In this document: positions 33,291 to 46,117 of the stretch, one piece after another
How the letters are laid out: every line of letters begins with the position of its first letter
Numbering within the stretch: the stretch's first letter is position 1
Source of the DNA: Pseudoscleropodium purum
Taxonomy: Eukaryota; Streptophyta; Bryopsida; Hypnales; Brachytheciaceae
Direction: 5' to 3'
DNA length: 64,000 nt
Assembly (NCBI GenBank): GCA_963969395.1
Contig: OZ017795.1
Coordinates: 35,135,063-35,199,062 of the forward strand
The notes under the pieces: generated by a model
Database searches by the model: none
The model's input: the letters and a program-made list of their open reading frames with translations, nothing else
What the model was told of the DNA's origin: nothing
Position numbers and translations under genes: made by a program

Positions 33291-34499
33291 ATGTTACATG
33301 GATAAATTCCTTGAGATTTTGGTTGGATCCTATAGGAAGTCAAAAGAGTATTTGGATCCTCTTCATAATTAAGTGTGTTTTTGATTGTGTATGAATAAAC
33401 AATGAGTTTTCACAGTACAAAAATAGGTGTTTTCAAAAGTGCCTATAGGGTCTCACAAAGAGAGGCAATATATTTTCAACAAGAATTGGTAGAGGTTGGT
33501 TTTAAAAAGGGTTCACATTTCATTTAAGTGCAATCACCTTGTACCCACCCATAATCACTCAATGCTTTTTGCAATTTAGCAAAAGTTAACTAGAAATTTG
33601 ACAAAAGGAAAAACTTTTTAATCAAATAGAAAAAGATGGTGAGGTGAAGTAGACCTAGAGAATCTTAGTCTATAAATGGAGAGAGATTCACTTCCAAAAT
33701 TCATTTGAGTGAAGCATCAATGCGGATTACTATCAGGGTCATTAGATTATTGATAAATTAACCACATCACAAGTTAAAAAAATTATCATGGACGCATAAA
33801 ATGGTAAATTCACATAATGACATGTAATCAAAGGCTACTACACCATCCATACACATATTTCATGCTCCATCATTTAGGAGTTGAATACTTAACATCTCGA
33901 TTTTTTTTTGTGATGTTAATATTAGATCATGTGAAGAAACCATACTACTTGGTTACTCCCCTTAGGCCTCATATTTGTTAGAAATTGTCTCTATTCAATT
34001 GCCTTGGAATGAAACTTCAGATCTATTCCAATTTTAGATTTTACTGCCTTAGGCACTTGAAAACTTTGAAAATCACAATTTTGACACTCTAAAACACACC
34101 ATTTTAACAAATGTGTATTAGATAATTGATGAGCCGCTCTAGTAGTGAATAGGTTATCATACATAACAGATTGTACACTTTTCAATCACAACCTTTGATC
34201 TTCATGATCCAAAGGTGTAGGAAGCAAGTTGAAAGAAAAGAAAGTTATGAGTTGTAACTTCTAATGGCAAAGGTCATGGTTTGCCAATAGGATGGTGCCA
34301 TGTTAGTGTTGAAAAGTCAACTACCAGCGTTATGTCCATGTCATTACTGAACTCATCTTATCAAACGGTCTAGAGTTTATCGAGTCTTTCTTGTTGCAAA
34401 ATTGAAAGGAGAATGATTCTCAATCTCTTCGGAGGTAATTTTGGGATACCACAGAATTTCCAAAGCGTTGATTCTATGTGTACTGAAAATTTACTTACA
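33291..34499. other. AT-rich sequence, nothing recognised
   Basis: No element ends, tandem repeats or recognised coding frames. Confidence 0.3.
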
Positions 34500-34855
34500 G
34501 GTCTCACATTACATTTGGAAAGTTTAGGATGTGTACATTTTAGGCAAAGAATCTGTAAGGACGAGGCTCCGCAATGAGGGTGGGCAATTAGGTGTGCTTA
34601 TCTTACGTTTGCCAGTGTCTAAGGTATGAAATGGCTCAGTGACACCAACTCAAATTAATGCCAAGTTGCGCAGCGTACAAGTGTACTGCAAGCTGAGAGT
34701 GATTGTGGTCCCAGGCTCCTCCCAGGCCTTCCATTAGGGCTCTCTACCGTTGTCCCATCCGCCTCAGGATGTGCCAAAGAGAATGTCGCCTGCTGTGCAC
34801 ATGGTCTTATTCCAACCCGAGGACAAACGAAGGCCGGAAGGAAGGACTCTCTCTC

Positions 34856-34879
34856 GCTCTCGCGCTCTCTCTCTCTCTC
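34856..34879. repeat. CT microsatellite
   Basis: A CT/CG-interspersed dinucleotide run in the GC-richer start of the 34.5-40.8 kb island. CT runs are frequent in plant core promoters and 5' leaders; no TATA box can be fixed to it. Confidence 0.8.
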
Positions 34880-37800
34880 AGCACCGTAACTGAACTTGAA
34901 TGGTTCCGCCCTCCAATGCCAACTTGTGAGTGACAACGAGTGCTTGGAAACCTCAATCTATACCTTCCCAATCCTCCTTTTCAGAGCTCTGTGGAGTTGA
35001 ATCCATCGAGATCTGGAAGCCTAAACCTAAACCAATCCTAATTTAATTTTAAAGCTTTGATACCGTACTTTTTGTGATGAGCTAGTACCGGGAAAGTTTC
35101 ACTCTGTACCTGTCCTGGTTTTTACAGTCTTGTACGTAGTGTGCAGTGGAATGTTGCAATTTTGGGTACTCTGAATTGCGCTAAATATTCTACGAACTTG
35201 ACGTTTATCATTCATTAGTTGATGCAGCAGCAGCTTTGCCGTTCCGACCCCTGCAGCTAAGAACATGGCAGACACTCAGAGGGCTGGGTTTGCCAGCTGG
35301 GTGTCCCACTGCATCATCGACATAATTTGATGGAAGCGAGGAGCTTTATTATCACAAACGACGGGACTGATATGATGTGAGGCGAAGTTGGTTTGCTGGC
35401 AATGCAGATATTTTCCCAAGCGGGATAGATGGAGACTTCATTCATGCGCGGAAATTAGTGGTTAATGGGATTCACTAATCAGGTTGATAAATTTCGAATT
35501 AAAACTTTCTTAGTCATGTTGAATGCCTGAGTGAATCACGTTGTTACATTGTTGTTTGCTGCTAATTTAGTACCGCTGCTTTCGTTCTTCAGAGTAGGAT
35601 TCTGAGTGATTGAATGCGAACATTAGTATCTATTACTGGTTCAAATTCTCCATCATTCCAGTGGATTAGACTGAAAGGGTGATTACTGAAAGCAAGTTTG
35701 TGGATTGAAATGTGGGTTTTGATCGAGTTATCTGTCGTCTAACGAAACTCTTGAGAATCTGTTAACAAACCTCATACGAATCTGATTACATTATGGATTA
35801 GACAACTTTCAAAAGCTGGGAAGCTGGAGGGCGTTTACCAGAAATGGTGTCAAATTATTTCTCTGAATCTCAAATTGTTTTTCGTCAATCGAAGAACGAG
35901 TTCACATTGAATAAAAAGGTTTATAGGTTATAACCTTTCTCTGACCAACCAGGGTGTCACTGTTGCCTCAATACTTGGCATTTATTATATTAAATTTTGT
36001 AACAAAATGACTTAAAAAGTCACCCTCATCTTCTTCACACCGCCCCTTTTTTTCGAAACGGGTCCACAATCATTCAGTGGAGATCAAACGCTATGAAATT
36101 GCAAGCCAGTGACTGAAGAATAAAGCTTCATTGCCTCTGCAAAGATGGATTTTCGGTTAAATTTATACTCGTAAAGGCAAATATAATGTTAGTGGAATGA
36201 CTGTACACTAATAAAGCACGAAGAAACGTGCAGCAAGACAGAGTTGCAGACAACAATCTTACATCACCAGTGCGGAAAGACCTTTCGCTTTGAAATTATA
36301 CGAGACTACGTGATCGACTACGCACTTGTAATGAGTATGATTTAATTGATTGACTTCCATCATTTGCCTGCCGCATAGATACAAAAATGTCAGTCACTCA
36401 TACATGTGCACATGGCTGCTTTGTCTTAAAAAGAGAAATGCAGGTGATCTCAACTCCAGGCAACTTTTAATGCAAACGAAAAATACGACTGACGTGGACC
36501 GGAGTGAAAATTCAAAAAATTCATGTCTTCTGGAAGGGTGATTTTTCTTTCTGATCAACTTTACTTTCTGTTGAAGTCCCAATTTATTTGCAACACTCAT
36601 AAGATATGTTTTCCACCGACATGATTTATAATCAATTGTTTCATACTGTATCATCTGCATAAGGAGTTCATTTTCTCAGTTTAGATCCGAGAGAACACGA
36701 GTGAAGACATGCCTGAGTAATCTGAACTGTAAGACCCATACTTGGTCTAACTTGTTAGGACGAGTTAGACGAGGCGTGGATTCTGAAAGCTTAGTGTACT
36801 CCGGCTTGTTTTCAAGTAATAATTGCTATCTATATTCAAAGAGTCAAAAATTTGCAATGCAATTATCCTTCGAAATAATATTCTCTTTTGGGTACCAACG
36901 ATACAAATCAATAATCCCCCAGTCTGACAAATGTCAACTGATTGACAATTCCTGCACCATGGTCACAAAGTCTTACACACTAAGGTTTCAAATGCTATCT
37001 GCTAAATAACACTAGAAGCATATTAACATTTGATTCGCTGATATTAGCTGAAGTTTGGGGACTTTGAAACGTTTATGGCACCCATTTGGAACCTCAGATC
37101 TATCCCAAAGTTAGTTTTAAAAACTTTGAGCACTCAAAATATCACAATTTAGGTGCTCTGAATCACCCCAATTCAACAATTTTGATGATGTAGTACCCTA
37201 GAGAAATGCATGATTGACAGCATGCTTTATTTGAATTGTCAGTTTCATGAAATTGGAGCTATTCTGGGCACCAAAACTTGTGACATTCCCCTCTCCAAAA
37301 AGCTCTAAAAACTAGGACCGATATAGATTTAATGTTCAGACGGTGCATCTGAAAAATGAAAGAGACGTAGAAATCCGCCAAATTTACAAAATTGAAGTTT
37401 TCTTCAATCAATAAATGCTGGTGCAGAAATTGTTGTTTCAGTTGTGAGAACAGCCTCTCGTGAAAAAGAAGGATTTTTAATTAATTTAATCACTGCCATT
37501 GAGTAATTCCTGCTTACGATCAATCACACTAGAATCTTCAAATCAGAGAAATTATGGCACAAGAACAGAAATGCACATCCAGAAACTCAACTTCCCACTC
37601 ATGAGCCCAAAATTGTGACATTCAACTACACAAAGCTGTAAAAAAGTGCCAATTTTGTGAACTTCTACCAATTTAACCAAGATTGACATTGAGACAAACT
37701 GGTCACAAAATAGGTTCACTCAAAAGTCACTACAAAAAAGGGGTTTAGAACGTAGCTCACAAGAAATTCATTTGAGTCAAGCTGCGAAGGCCCACCTTTT

Positions 37801-38133
37801 GTGTCGTTTATCTACTTTGGCTTAAATGATACACAAAGTGGTTCTAACAACATAGCTCAAACGATTTCTTGCCAATCGTAAGGCGTTTTCTAACCCTTTG
37901 TTTCTGGTCTTGTCATAAATGAAGCAGTAATTGCTAGCTACACTACATTCTTCCTGTCTATTGAAACACAACTGATTTACTGCTTTTCTTACCGATGCTT
38001 CCAAACTAAGCTGTTCTCAAATTCTCTTATAGAAAGCAGCGCAACCGGAAAATTTGATCGAGTTTGTGTTGACACAGTATTGCAGTTTCACACAAGGGGT
38101 GTTTGAATTATCAGAGGAATGCATGGGTTGTAG

Positions 38134-38403
38134 GAATTAAACCAAATTGCTGGAGCATATGAATTGCAAGCAATTGCGTCGGAAATTGTATTCAGAAAAT
38201 ATCACCAAAATCTCGTGATAATTGCTGGGTTTGGAGAATTCGAAGTAAGTATCAGTTCACAAGGCATGTTCCACGCCTGTATCAGTTCATGTGTGATTGC
38301 CTCTCAACAACCAGTATGTGTCGTAACTCGATGTGTGGACAAGGGAATACCCTCAGTTTTAGTGCAGAAGCAGCACATGCTCGACATTCTAAAGACCGTA
38401 TGA
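38134..38403 (+). CDS. Candidate last two exons of an unknown gene
   Basis: An open stretch at 38134-38244 (37 codons) follows a TTGTAG acceptor-like site and stops exactly at a strong donor, GTAAGT (38245-38250). A plausible acceptor, TTTTAGTGCAG, ends at 38367. Joining 38244 to 38368 keeps the frame and gives the ending KQHMLDILKTV and a TGA at 38401-38403. The 123-bp intron has a normal plant size. The first exon looks protein-like (ELQAIASEIVFRKY, then NLVIIAGFGEFE), but I do not recognise the family and no upstream exons could be chained with confidence. It may be chance. Confidence 0.22.
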   Translation, partial: ELNQIAGAYELQAIASEIVFRKYHQNLVIIAGFGEFEVSISSQGMFHACISSCVIASQQPVCVVTRCVDKGIPSVLVQKQHMLDILKTV

Positions 38404-39509
38404 TATGCACCCTAAAAAGTTGTGCCGGATTTTCATCCTGTAATAATTTCTCTTTTATGTTTTCATATCAGAAACATATCGCACTTATTGGAATGAAAAG
38501 AAGTTTCTCTTAAACGTGACAGCTTTACAGTGATAAATGCCATGTGAGCAGAAATGGATTGCTTCCGAAAATCGATGAAAATTCTGCTTTCTCTCAGCTA
38601 AATTTCCTTCGAACTTGTCAAATTTCTCTTTGAAATTTTTTTTCTCTTCCAGTGGACGCGGAGATTTTTACATTGTGAGAATGACACAGTAGAGGTATTT
38701 CAACATGCAACTCTCCTTACCACACGTGTTCTCAACTCGATAGATTCTCTTTACCTTTTGCAAAAAACAAAGTCATTTGAGCAGATAATAACTGACCACA
38801 TTTGATCACATTAGAAATTGGCTTCCATAAGGCTAACGTCAAAAAACTCGTGTTAGGCAATAGAGAGAACCAGTGAATGAAAAAACTGGTGGAGTCAATG
38901 TGGCTTGATGTTGAGATTGATGAGAAGAAGCTTGAGCCCTGGCTGCAGTGAGCAGAAGTCCAAATCTTGTGAGTTATTTCCGTAAGAGACTTGACCAGGA
39001 GGTGATTGGAAATCACCGTGTTTTCATAATATGGCACTCTCCTGAACATTGGCCAATGATTCTCGCAACTTGGTATTGATTCACCTGCTCAAGTATCTAA
39101 GTTAGTTCTGTCATCGCTAATGATCACTAATGTGCAGCATTTGCCACCCAAAGAGAGGATTTAGGGTTCAACCAATATTTCAGCAACCGACTTTCTACAG
39201 CCAACAATGTGTTGGTAGTGTTTTCTGTTCGAGCTACCCAAAAGTATGGGTCACATGCTTACTAAGCAACACATGGAAACTATCTCCGGTTCCCAGATTG
39301 CCATTTGAAGTTTACGGCGTTACCAACAGAGAAACTTTGTGTCATTGCTTTTCTCTGTTTGCCACTTTTCTCGGATTCCCCCCTCCTGATAAAAAACCAT
39401 CTGGAAAAATTTCTGACATTCGCCGGAGGGAAACAAGGATAATCTCCCTGTGAACGCGACGTCACATGAAGAAGAGAAGAATGGCAACCGTAGATTTAGG
39501 TTCTGAAAT

Positions 39510-39715
39510 GAAGATTGGGTATACATGGTGATGCAATTAGGTCAGAATTGCAATTGTCGTGAAGATTGGGTATACATGGCGATGCAATTAGGTCAGAACT
39601 GCAATTAGTCGTTAAGATTAGGTATACATGGCGATGCAATGAGGTCAGAATTGCAATTGTCGTGAAGATTGGGTATAAATTGTGATGCAGTTAGGTCAGA
39701 ATTGCAATTAGTCGT
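39510..39715. repeat. Tandem repeat, four units of 51/52 bp
   Basis: Four nearly identical units follow GAAGATTGGGTATACATGG-CGATGCAATTAGGTCAGAA-TTGCAATT(A)GTCGT. Units one and three are 51 bp, two and four 52 bp, the extra base being an A before GTCGT. Few differences among units suggest recent expansion or correction. The alternating length also hints that a 103-bp pair was duplicated. Confidence 0.88.
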
Positions 39716-40800
39716 GCTTGCCTTGTTGGTAGCCAGAAGAAACAAGCAGCTCCACGAGGCTACGTCCTTTGTAAGCTTAATCCTCGCTCTCTTTTTGATT
39801 AAAGCCCTTCTCCAAAACTTCCTCGCGTGTATCCCCCACGCACTGCCGGATGTCAAGAGGGGAACCAAGGAAGCTCTTCAGTTGCAGCCCGTTGTCACCA
39901 CTTTGTCACGACAATTCTCTGCAATCCATGACGCCACACAGCTCATAACTGCTCACAACTGCTGTGTCCACCACTTTCCTCTTCTCGATGTTTCCTGCAT
40001 GGAAGTCTTTCTTTCGCCATAGCCACAACAAAACAGCGTCTCCCTTTTGGAGTACGTCTGCTTCCAATCTCAGATTCGATGGCAGCAGCTAGCAGGGACA
40101 TTGTCCACCACATGATTGACTGCACCGTATTCAGTGAAAGGGTGTAAGATAAAAGCTAGCCAAAGCAGCACATCGAATTCATTCAAATTGCAACACCATC
40201 GAGAAAGACCATTACTTGCAGCAGCAGCAGCAGCTGGGGATCGATTGTTTCTGAGTTTTGATTGATTGCAACCTGCACGTCTGTGCAGTTTCGGTGTTTC
40301 GTTTGAAACCGTGAGATTGCCAAACCCATTTGGAGTGGGGACGTGCATTGTTCAGAGGATTCCGATCCGTGCGTCTTTCCAGGATGGCGGATCTAGCGCT
40401 TTCCTTGCCATTGTTGGACTGGGCAATACAGTTGCTTGTCAGTGGTCGTTGGGGAACAACTACTGCAAGGGAGATCAGTTCGTTACCGAAGTTGCAGTTA
40501 ATCCTGGAATGCTGTCGAGGATTCAAAAGGGTTTGATGAAGGACCACAGTTTGGGGGACAAAGGATTCCTTGGGGGTTTACTGGCTCAGTCCTCTGCACA
40601 AAGACTATGGCATCCACTCTTTGGTTTTTGAATCCGCGTTTCCAAATCTTATCTACAACTGCATTTACATCGCACAATTTGGTCAGGGTTTGTTTGGGGT
40701 GGACAAAGTCTCACAGGTCACATTGTTCTTGTTTGGAAACAAAAGAAACGAACTTTCAATTTGGGGACAAGGTTTGATCGAGATATAGCTAAGATATATG

Positions 40801-42095
40801 TACAGTACAAGCATTTTTTTTTTGGCAATACACAACTACAGCCATGGCTATGGATTAAATGTCCCTCCAAAATTTAGCATTAGGCATTGGCCATGGGAAT
40901 AGCTTAGTATCACAAAAAAAGAAAACTTGATATATATAGTACTTGTAAATCATCATTGTCAAAGATACAACTCCTAGATATGAACCAATAAGTGTTATAA
41001 AAGTTGAGGTATGAATTAATTACATGAAATGTACATAATCAAAATATGAGATTTTGTGAGAGTTTATGAGATCCTAGTGTTAATTTAGGATAAATTTAGA
41101 GACAATACTTTGAAAATTCGTAATTTATTCTTAAGGTGTTCAAATAATGCTTATTAAATAGTGTGTTGAAATCCTCTTTCAGTTGCCAATCAGATTTGGT
41201 AAAAGCAATGTATGGTAAATTATAGAAATTATGATAAATTGTAATTTTTTTTTATTATAGGTGTGTATACCTTATAAAATAGTAATCAATGATATTGTTT
41301 TGTAGTATTCAATGATATTGTACTTAGTGTTGTAACTAAAGTAACAACACCTAAAATATTTCAAATAAAGGATTTAGTTTCATTCCTATTATTGATTTCT
41401 AAAGCTTCTTGGTGATTCCAAAAAAAGATTCTAGATTCTTTTAGAAAATATTTTTGAGACACAAGGATATTTGTACACTATGGTGTATCATTTTTTTGGT
41501 TGCATTCTATAGATGTGCATCAAGGTCCAAAACTTTAAAAATTGACATTGGAGTCTAGAAATTGAACTTGGAATTGATTGCATCATGACCCAAAAAATCA
41601 ATACAATAAACCTACAAACACTCACCATATAAACAAACTATTAATTACCAAAATATTGAAAATAAGTATAACCAAAATTGACCAACCTATGTTCTTCTCA
41701 ATTGAGGATGTACATTTGTTCTATAGGGATCGATTTTAGAGACATTTTACAATTAAGTACACTTGATTTAGATGAAAAGTGGTGGTTTGGATGATAAAAT
41801 GCAATAATAGACAAATGCATGAAAGTTTTGGGGATAAGAAAATAAAATTTCAAACAAAACTTAACATTTCTAAAAAAAATTGATGGCTAAAATGTTGTGG
41901 TGGCTTTCATGGTCATATTGAAACAAAAATTGAAGTTATTAATCTTGTCAATAGATAAGTTCTTTGGTTGATGATCTTGGTGATGAGCTAATTGTTTCAT
42001 GGTTAACTTCATGTAATTTTTTCTTATCACATATAGGTTGAAAAAATGCTTGCGAGTAAATTGACTTTTAAATATTAAATTCTCATATTTGAGTT
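40801..42095. other. AT-rich sequence, nothing recognised
   Basis: A short local duplication of AGTAATCAATGATATTG / AGTATTCAATGATATTG occurs near 41281-41320. No element ends or genes are seen. Confidence 0.35.
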
Positions 42096-42977
42096 TTAAC
42101 CACCAAAGGACCAAATAGCATTTTTAATCATCAATTTAAAAAACAAATGATTTTTTCTTTGAAATTTTTACATAACATACAATTGAGGAGTACCTTCAAG
42201 GTACAAAAAATTTCATATCAATTGATAACATTGTTAAAAAAATTATTGTATGATATGTAGTTTCTTTCTCAATCTAAGCAACTTAGAAGAAATCATTGTT
42301 TTTAAAATGAAAATTTAAACTTGGTTTTCTATATTTATATATATTTAAGAAACTTTAAATCATTCTATTTCAATTAGCAAGATGAAATTATGAGTTTTAG
42401 TTTGTGAGCAACTATAGAATCTTTATCCCAAAAATAAACTTTAAAGTCTTGAGTTCAATTTTTAATATTTTTGAAAAAAATAAAAAAGGACATAGATTGT
42501 TTATTACAACATTACAACTATTGGGTTGGAATTTTTAATTTTATAACTAAATTCTTAACAATTTAGTATTTTTAATCATACTTTATCTTTTTCTACTTAC
42601 AATTTTTTTCAAAAATGAATATGAAATGCTTTTTGTTGAAACTTTTAATATGCCCAACTTTATTCTTCGAAATATTATAGAGAGTGCAAATTGTAGAATG
42701 TACACATTTTTGGATTAAATGTTTGAAAGATGAAACTTAACCATTTTTGAAGAATTGGAATAATGCTTCTTTTTTAAATTAAAGCATCATGATCTTGCAA
42801 TTGGTAATGTTTCTTATTTTTAAATTTTAGGAAGGTGTACCTTAACAAGTTAACTCAAGCATCTTACAATTATATTTGTTATTGAATAAATGTAGCTAAA
42901 CATTCAAAACTTTTCTTTGGATATGAATATTTTAAAATAATTTTGGGCCAAAAACATTATAATTCTTTAGGAATTAA
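42096..42977 (-). mobile_element. Family A TTAA element, diverged (copy A7)
   Basis: Flanked by TTAA at 42096-42099 and 42974-42977, the body is about 874 bp. It begins CCACCAAAGGACC and ends TTCTTTAGGA. On the minus strand it follows the A layout, with the TTGATAACATTG, CTAATTAACAATTTAGTATT-like and CATGATCTTGC blocks in order, but it is more diverged than A5, A6 or A9. Confidence 0.6.
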
Positions 42978-43301
42978 TACAAGTCACATATGATTAAATA
43001 TATAGTAATAGTTTGTAGTCATGAATAACTTTTACTCTCAAATATTTTTTTATGTGTGAATAACATTAGTAGTATTGGCATTATTCATTTTGAGGATAGG
43101 TTATACTAGGTGTTTAGAGAGTGAAGTCATATCCCACTAGAACTTAACAATTAAGATCAAACTTGTGATATGACCTTGTATGCAAAGAAAATGACTTGTT
43201 GGTGCAATGAACTCTCACATTTCAAATTGAACTTAGTTTTGCAAAACAATATGGCAAGCATTTTTTTTATAACAATGTAGAAGGTGATTGATAAATAGAG
43301 A

Positions 43302-44317
43302 TTATTTCCTAAAGGACCAACCTACTATTTTTAGCAATATAGCAATTTTGAGCAAGTACTTGTGACTAGAAATTTGAATATTTTAGGCTGAAATTTTAAG
43401 AGAAGATGTAGATGAGGAATATCTTTCATGTGCACTAAATTTTATGACATTTGAAAATCAAAGTCAAAAGTTATTGCATAATGTATTGTTTGTTTTTCAA
43501 CTTGGGTTGTCTGGGAAGATAGAAAAAATCATTTTTTTAATACAAAAAATTGAAATTGGTTTTATATATATATATTTATATATATATATATTTATATATA
43601 TATATATTTATATATATTTATATTTATATATATATATATTTATATATATATATATTTATATATATATTTATATATATGTAGAAAGCTTTGAATCATTCCA
43701 TTTTGATCAATGAGATGTTTTGGTTTGTAGGTAGTTATGGAATCTTTACTCTAAAATAAACAATGAAGTTGTTTAATTAACTAAATTTTCAATATTTTTT
43801 GAAAAAATAAAAGTATATGATGTAGGTTATTTATTGCAACATTAAAACCATTAAAGTTGACATTTTTCAATTCCATAATTAAATTCTTAACAATTTAGTA
43901 TGTTGAATCATTTTCTATTTTTTTTAATTTACTATTTTTTTCCTATATGTTGTACAATTCCAAATGATTTGAAAAATTTTATGCATGTAGGGAACTTGTC
44001 TAGGAAAAAGAATCCAAAGAAGCACCACTATTTTAGACATTTTTTCATAGAAGTGCAAATGGTGGTGCTTGTAAAGTGCAAATCCCATGTTTTTTGCAAG
44101 GCTAAAAAATTGATTATAGTGAATTTGAATGCTTACATCTTGCAATCCATGCAGTGCAAATTTCTGCAAAATTTATTGCATGTTTTCAACTTAGCATACT
44201 ACAAGATCCTATGGTTACATATGTGGAAAAAAAATTTAAAAACTTGGTTCTTATACTAGAAATGGCAATTTTTGAGCATTTTGAAGGAAAATATAGTCAA
44301 GGAATTGCAGGGGTTAA
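43302..44317 (-). mobile_element. Family A TTAA element with a TA expansion (copy A8)
   Basis: Left flank TTAT at 43302-43305 (from TTAA) then TTCCTAAAGGACC; right end AATTGCAGGGG-TTAA (TTAA 44314-44317). The body is about 1008 bp, longer than its relatives because of a TA-rich microsatellite at 43562-43677. All A blocks occur inverted, including TTTTTTTCCTATATGTTGTA at about 43934 and TACAAGATCCTATGGTTACA at about 44200. Open frames inside follow the microsatellite or are chance. Confidence 0.7.
43562..43677. repeat. TATATATTTATA microsatellite
   Basis: About 116 bp made only of T and A in units of (TA)n-TTTATA. It lies at the place where the other A copies have only a short TATATATAAAT-like stretch next to the GGAAAGCTTTGAA block, so it grew from the element's own sequence. 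Confidence 0.92.
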
Positions 44318-44533
44318 TCAAGTGTTATATAACATTTTTGAATTAGAAAAATACATTATAAGACTTTATATTGTACTTGAACCTTACGTTTGCATTTGTG
44401 GCCATGACTTCTACATTAATGTGCTTATTTTGTATAATTTATGATTTTCTCAAAATATATTAATATATGAAGAAAGCTTATGTCAAAGCCTTAAGAATTG
44501 AATAAAGCATTTTAGCTTTCACCACCACATACT

Positions 44534-45405
44534 TTAACCCCTTAAAGACTGGATTCATTGTGAAATGGTCAAACTTCTTATTTGAGCTAATTTTAGCCTT
44601 TTCAATAGTGTTCAAACAACAATATGATATTTTTACTACTAGAAACTTTGAATTCTATATCACTTTGAGAAATTGCAATATGTTTCATGAAAATTTGTAA
44701 CTATTATCATTTTTGTTGCAAAAAATGAATATAAATGAATAAAAATAGCAAAAACAATCCAAATTATTTGAAATTTTCTCGGGAGGTAAAAGTAGCAATA
44801 GAAATCAGCATAACATTTTTTCAATTGGTTATTTTATTTTTTACATCCAAAATAGCCACATCAAATACTTTGAAGTCAAATTCGACTATCAAAGCAAATT
44901 TATTCCTTTTATTTAATTGATATACAAAAAATTTATATTTTTTGCTAGTAGAAAAATAATTTTTCTATTTATTTTCTACTTTTCCAATAATTTTGAAAGA
45001 AAAATAAAATTCTTGTGATTTTTCAAAGCTAAAGGTGGCAATAAATTTATATCAATCACAATATATATTAGAACAATCTATAATTCTTTTATTGTAAGTG
45101 AAGAGTGGAATAAGAAACATAATTTTATAATTTAAATTGAAAATACATTTTTTTTTTTTTAAATATGAATGAAAAGCACACCATATTGTGTTATTTGGAA
45201 CTTAACACATGGAGCTTTCAATTGCAATAATTTTTTACATTTTTTACATTTTTCAAAACTTTAAAATGGAATAGAAACAAAGCTTGTCAAGCTTAGTTTT
45301 CATAATTGAAATCAAATTCCAGAAATAATTATTTTAAAAATCGTAATTGAAGTTGACCAAGACGCATCCACTTTTGGAATGCCTGCTCGTTGAAAGGTTC
45401 ATTTA
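44534..45405 (+). mobile_element. Possible H TTAA element
   Basis: A left end TTAA-CCCCTTAAAGACTGGATTC starts at 44534. A diverged right end at about 45360-45405 (GGAATGCC, then GTTGAAAGG-TTCA) would mirror it. No second copy exists in the window to confirm the limits. The interior is AT-rich and non-coding. Confidence 0.3.
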
Positions 45406-46117
45406 GATTAATGTTGAATCTTCCTTTTGCTACAATTGTATTGTGATTGACTATACTTAGACTTGCCTATGATAGTTGGCTAAGAACTAATGCTTTCATG
45501 ATAACTGGGATATGAGAGAATTTGCAATTTAGAAGTCAAATGTGTTTGGAATTTTTTGAAGAACATTATGACCCTTGCACATAAAAATTGCTTAATTTTT
45601 CTCACAAGACAACTTGAGATGCACACTTCTTTTCAATAGCTCAAATTTGGCAACTCCAATACCATAACGTTACTTTGGATTAAAATTTATCACTATCTAT
45701 GCATTTTTTTTAATTGTAATTTTTTCTTAATAGTGCTCTTGAATGTTTATCTACTTATTATAATTTATTGGTAATTGAAAAATATTTAAACTAATTTTTT
45801 TAATTTTCAAATATACTCTTTAACTTTATTACCCACTCACTTTAGCTCATATTCCATTCATTAAAAAGTCTGAGACTATTTGAAATAATATGATATAATA
45901 ATCTTTATTTTATTTTGATGTTTTCTTTTGTAAAGTAGGACACTTTGTATATCAATGAAGGGAATTTCAAAATATTATTCAACAATGGTAATAGTGTATC
46001 TTTGAGGTTTAGAAAAAATAATTTATTGAATAGGCCTCCACATTTAACTAAGAATTTTGGTTCCCATCTTCGGGTCAGAAAATCTCAGCAGTGAAAACTT
46101 TATAGGGATGTTGAAGC
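45406..46117. other. AT-rich sequence, nothing recognised
   Basis: No element ends, repeats or genes were seen. Confidence 0.35.

Larger units (their letters stand above)
34500..40800. other. Longest low-repeat island; best candidate gene space
   Basis: For over 6 kb there are no TTAA elements and the base composition is visibly less AT-rich. It contains a CT microsatellite (34856-34879), typical of plant 5' regions, numerous short open frames on both strands, a (CAG)-type run at about 40217-40231, and the candidate exon pair at 38134-38403. No frame exceeds 121 codons and none shows a domain I recognise. A spliced gene with short exons, a long non-coding RNA locus or an old gene relic would all fit. 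Confidence 0.3.

Noticed and set aside
39669..40022. 117-codon plus-strand frame with a hydrophobic stretch
   Set aside because: Its first part is translated 51-bp tandem repeat, and an equally long minus frame covers the same DNA. Not convincing as a gene.
40266..40631. 121-codon plus-strand frame
   Set aside because: It overlaps another plus frame and two minus frames of similar length and shows no known motif. It could be an exon but cannot be supported.
43444..43713. 89-codon frame rich in Ile and Tyr
   Set aside because: It is a translation of the TA microsatellite inside element A8, not a gene.
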